Below are positions 15,147-15,725 of a stretch of DNA of 15,725 nt, in pieces. Both the position numbers and the translations under genes were made by a program. The notes below the pieces were generated by a model that saw nothing but the letters and a program-made list of their open reading frames with translations, was not told where the DNA came from and searched no databases. This DNA is from Burkholderiales bacterium (GTDB lineage: Bacteria > Pseudomonadota > Gammaproteobacteria > Burkholderiales > Casimicrobiaceae): positions 1-15,725 of the forward strand of contig JANXNO010000474.1 of NCBI GenBank assembly GCA_025354075.1, in the 5' to 3' direction. The first letter of the stretch is position 1; every line of letters starts with the position of its first letter.

Positions 15147-15725
15147 CTAAAACCCGATTCTTCTAGCCCATTTAATGTCCGGCTTCACTTTGTGCTCCTG
15201 CTCCAGTTGCTCCAGAAATTCATCCGGCGTCAGCGTCTCGTCGAGTAACGTGATCTGTCGTTTGACCGAGGCGAAATCGCCTGGCGTGAGCATTTGCAAT
15301 TTGTTCAGTCGATCACAAAGTTTGCCAGTGAGATTGGCTGCATTGCCTTCCAGCGCTTCCGTGGCAAACATCTTTTCCCGCTGTTCACGCGTCAGCGGTT
15401 TGAACTGAATCTTGAACGTGAAGCGGCGCAGCGCGGCCTCGTCGATGCGGTCAAACAGATTCGTCGTACAGATGAACACGCCCTTGAAACGCTCCATGCC
15501 CTGGAGCATTTCGTTGACTTCGGTGATTTCGTAGCTGCGTTGCGCCAGCGCACGGTTTTGTAGAAAGCTGTCGGCTTCGTCGAGCAACAGCACCGCTTTT
15601 TCCTGTTCGGCTTCCTTGAACATCGCGGCCATTTGTTGCTCCGTTTCGCCGACGTATTTGCTCATCAGGTCGCTGGCTTTCTTGATGATCAATGGACGCT
15701 CAATGGACTTGGCGATGTGCTCGCC
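15147..15725 (-). CDS. AAA+ ATPase, C-terminal part (N-terminus beyond window)
   Basis: The last 192 codons of an AAA family ATPase. The frame is open to the window edge: the visible start reads GEHIAKSIERPLIIKKASDL, directly following where the Walker A loop should be (outside the window). Seen: SKYVGETEQQMAAMF, the pore-loop and following helix typical of classic AAA proteins (FtsH/Cdc48/katanin-like); Walker B LLLDEADSFL; sensor 1 TTN; and ALRRFTFKIQFKPL with the paired arginines that include the arginine finger. A small helical lid domain follows (LTPGDFASVKRQ). The family name and partner cannot be told without the N-terminus. It is convergent with the LasA-like gene. An internal TTG at 15692 could be mistaken for the start, but the motif continues upstream of it. 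Confidence 0.9.
   Translation of the reverse strand, partial: GEHIAKSIERPLIIKKASDLMSKYVGETEQQMAAMFKEAEQEKAVLLLDEADSFLQNRALAQRSYEITEVNEMLQGMERFKGVFICTTNLFDRIDEAALRRFTFKIQFKPLTREQREKMFATEALEGNAANLTGKLCDRLNKLQMLTPGDFASVKRQITLLDETLTPDEFLEQLEQEHKVKPDIKWARRIGF

Noticed and set aside
15147..15692. TTG 15692 as a true start of a short AAA+ protein
   Set aside because: The frame stays open upstream with conserved AAA sequence (GEHIAKSIERPL), so the gene is simply cut by the window edge.
1..15725. tRNA, rRNA, CRISPR, insertion sequence or attachment sites
   Set aside because: No spaced direct repeats, transposase or integrase motifs, or tRNA-like cloverleaf sequence were found when reading the window.

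Overview
The window looks like about 15.7 kb of chromosome from a fairly GC-rich proteobacterium, most likely a betaproteobacterium. The main clues are a betaproteobacterial-style FolP (its AGWSRK loop), folP lying just upstream of glmM, and short CCCTCTCC/GGAGAGGG intergenic palindromes. There are no rRNA or tRNA genes, CRISPR arrays, insertion sequences or phage genes that I can see. Placement is by inference only; one gene, a 5-aminolevulinate synthase, is better known from Alphaproteobacteria.

Layout. (1) 1-3692 is a mainly housekeeping block. The 5' part of a 5-aminolevulinate synthase (minus strand, cut by the window edge) is divergent from folP (dihydropteroate synthase). A DUF4279 gene and a small GNAT acetyltransferase-like gene follow, then glmM (phosphoglucosamine mutase). 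(2) 3768-8459 is a plus-strand run: a DUF599 membrane protein, a PlpD-type (type Vd) patatin autotransporter carrying a one-base frameshift in its oxyanion-hole motif, a membrane-anchored alpha/beta hydrolase, and a DEDDy 3'-5' exonuclease. (3) 8456-11908 is a minus-strand pair, a 746-residue membrane protein of unknown family with a TPR-like C-terminus and then an MFS transporter. The MFS gene ends 4 bases inside the exonuclease gene. (4) 12001-15051 is plus strand and holds two exported enzymes: a PhoD-like phosphatase, and a LasA-like M23 metallopeptidase ending in two dockerin-like repeats. (5) 15147 to the right edge is the C-terminal part of an AAA+ ATPase on the minus strand.

Working together. 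folP and glmM feed folate and peptidoglycan/LPS precursor synthesis. The PlpD-like lipase, the PhoD-like phosphatase and the LasA-like bacteriolytic protease are all predicted to be exported or surface enzymes. Together they suggest lysis and scavenging of polymers, lipids and phosphate, but that link is inference from co-location.

Points deserving a second look: the frameshift in the type Vd gene; the unclassified 746-residue protein; the LasA-dockerin architecture; the divergent ALAS/folP intergenic inverted repeat; and several Shine-Dalgarno-poor starts that sit exactly 5-6 bases after a -10-like hexamer, which suggests leaderless transcripts.
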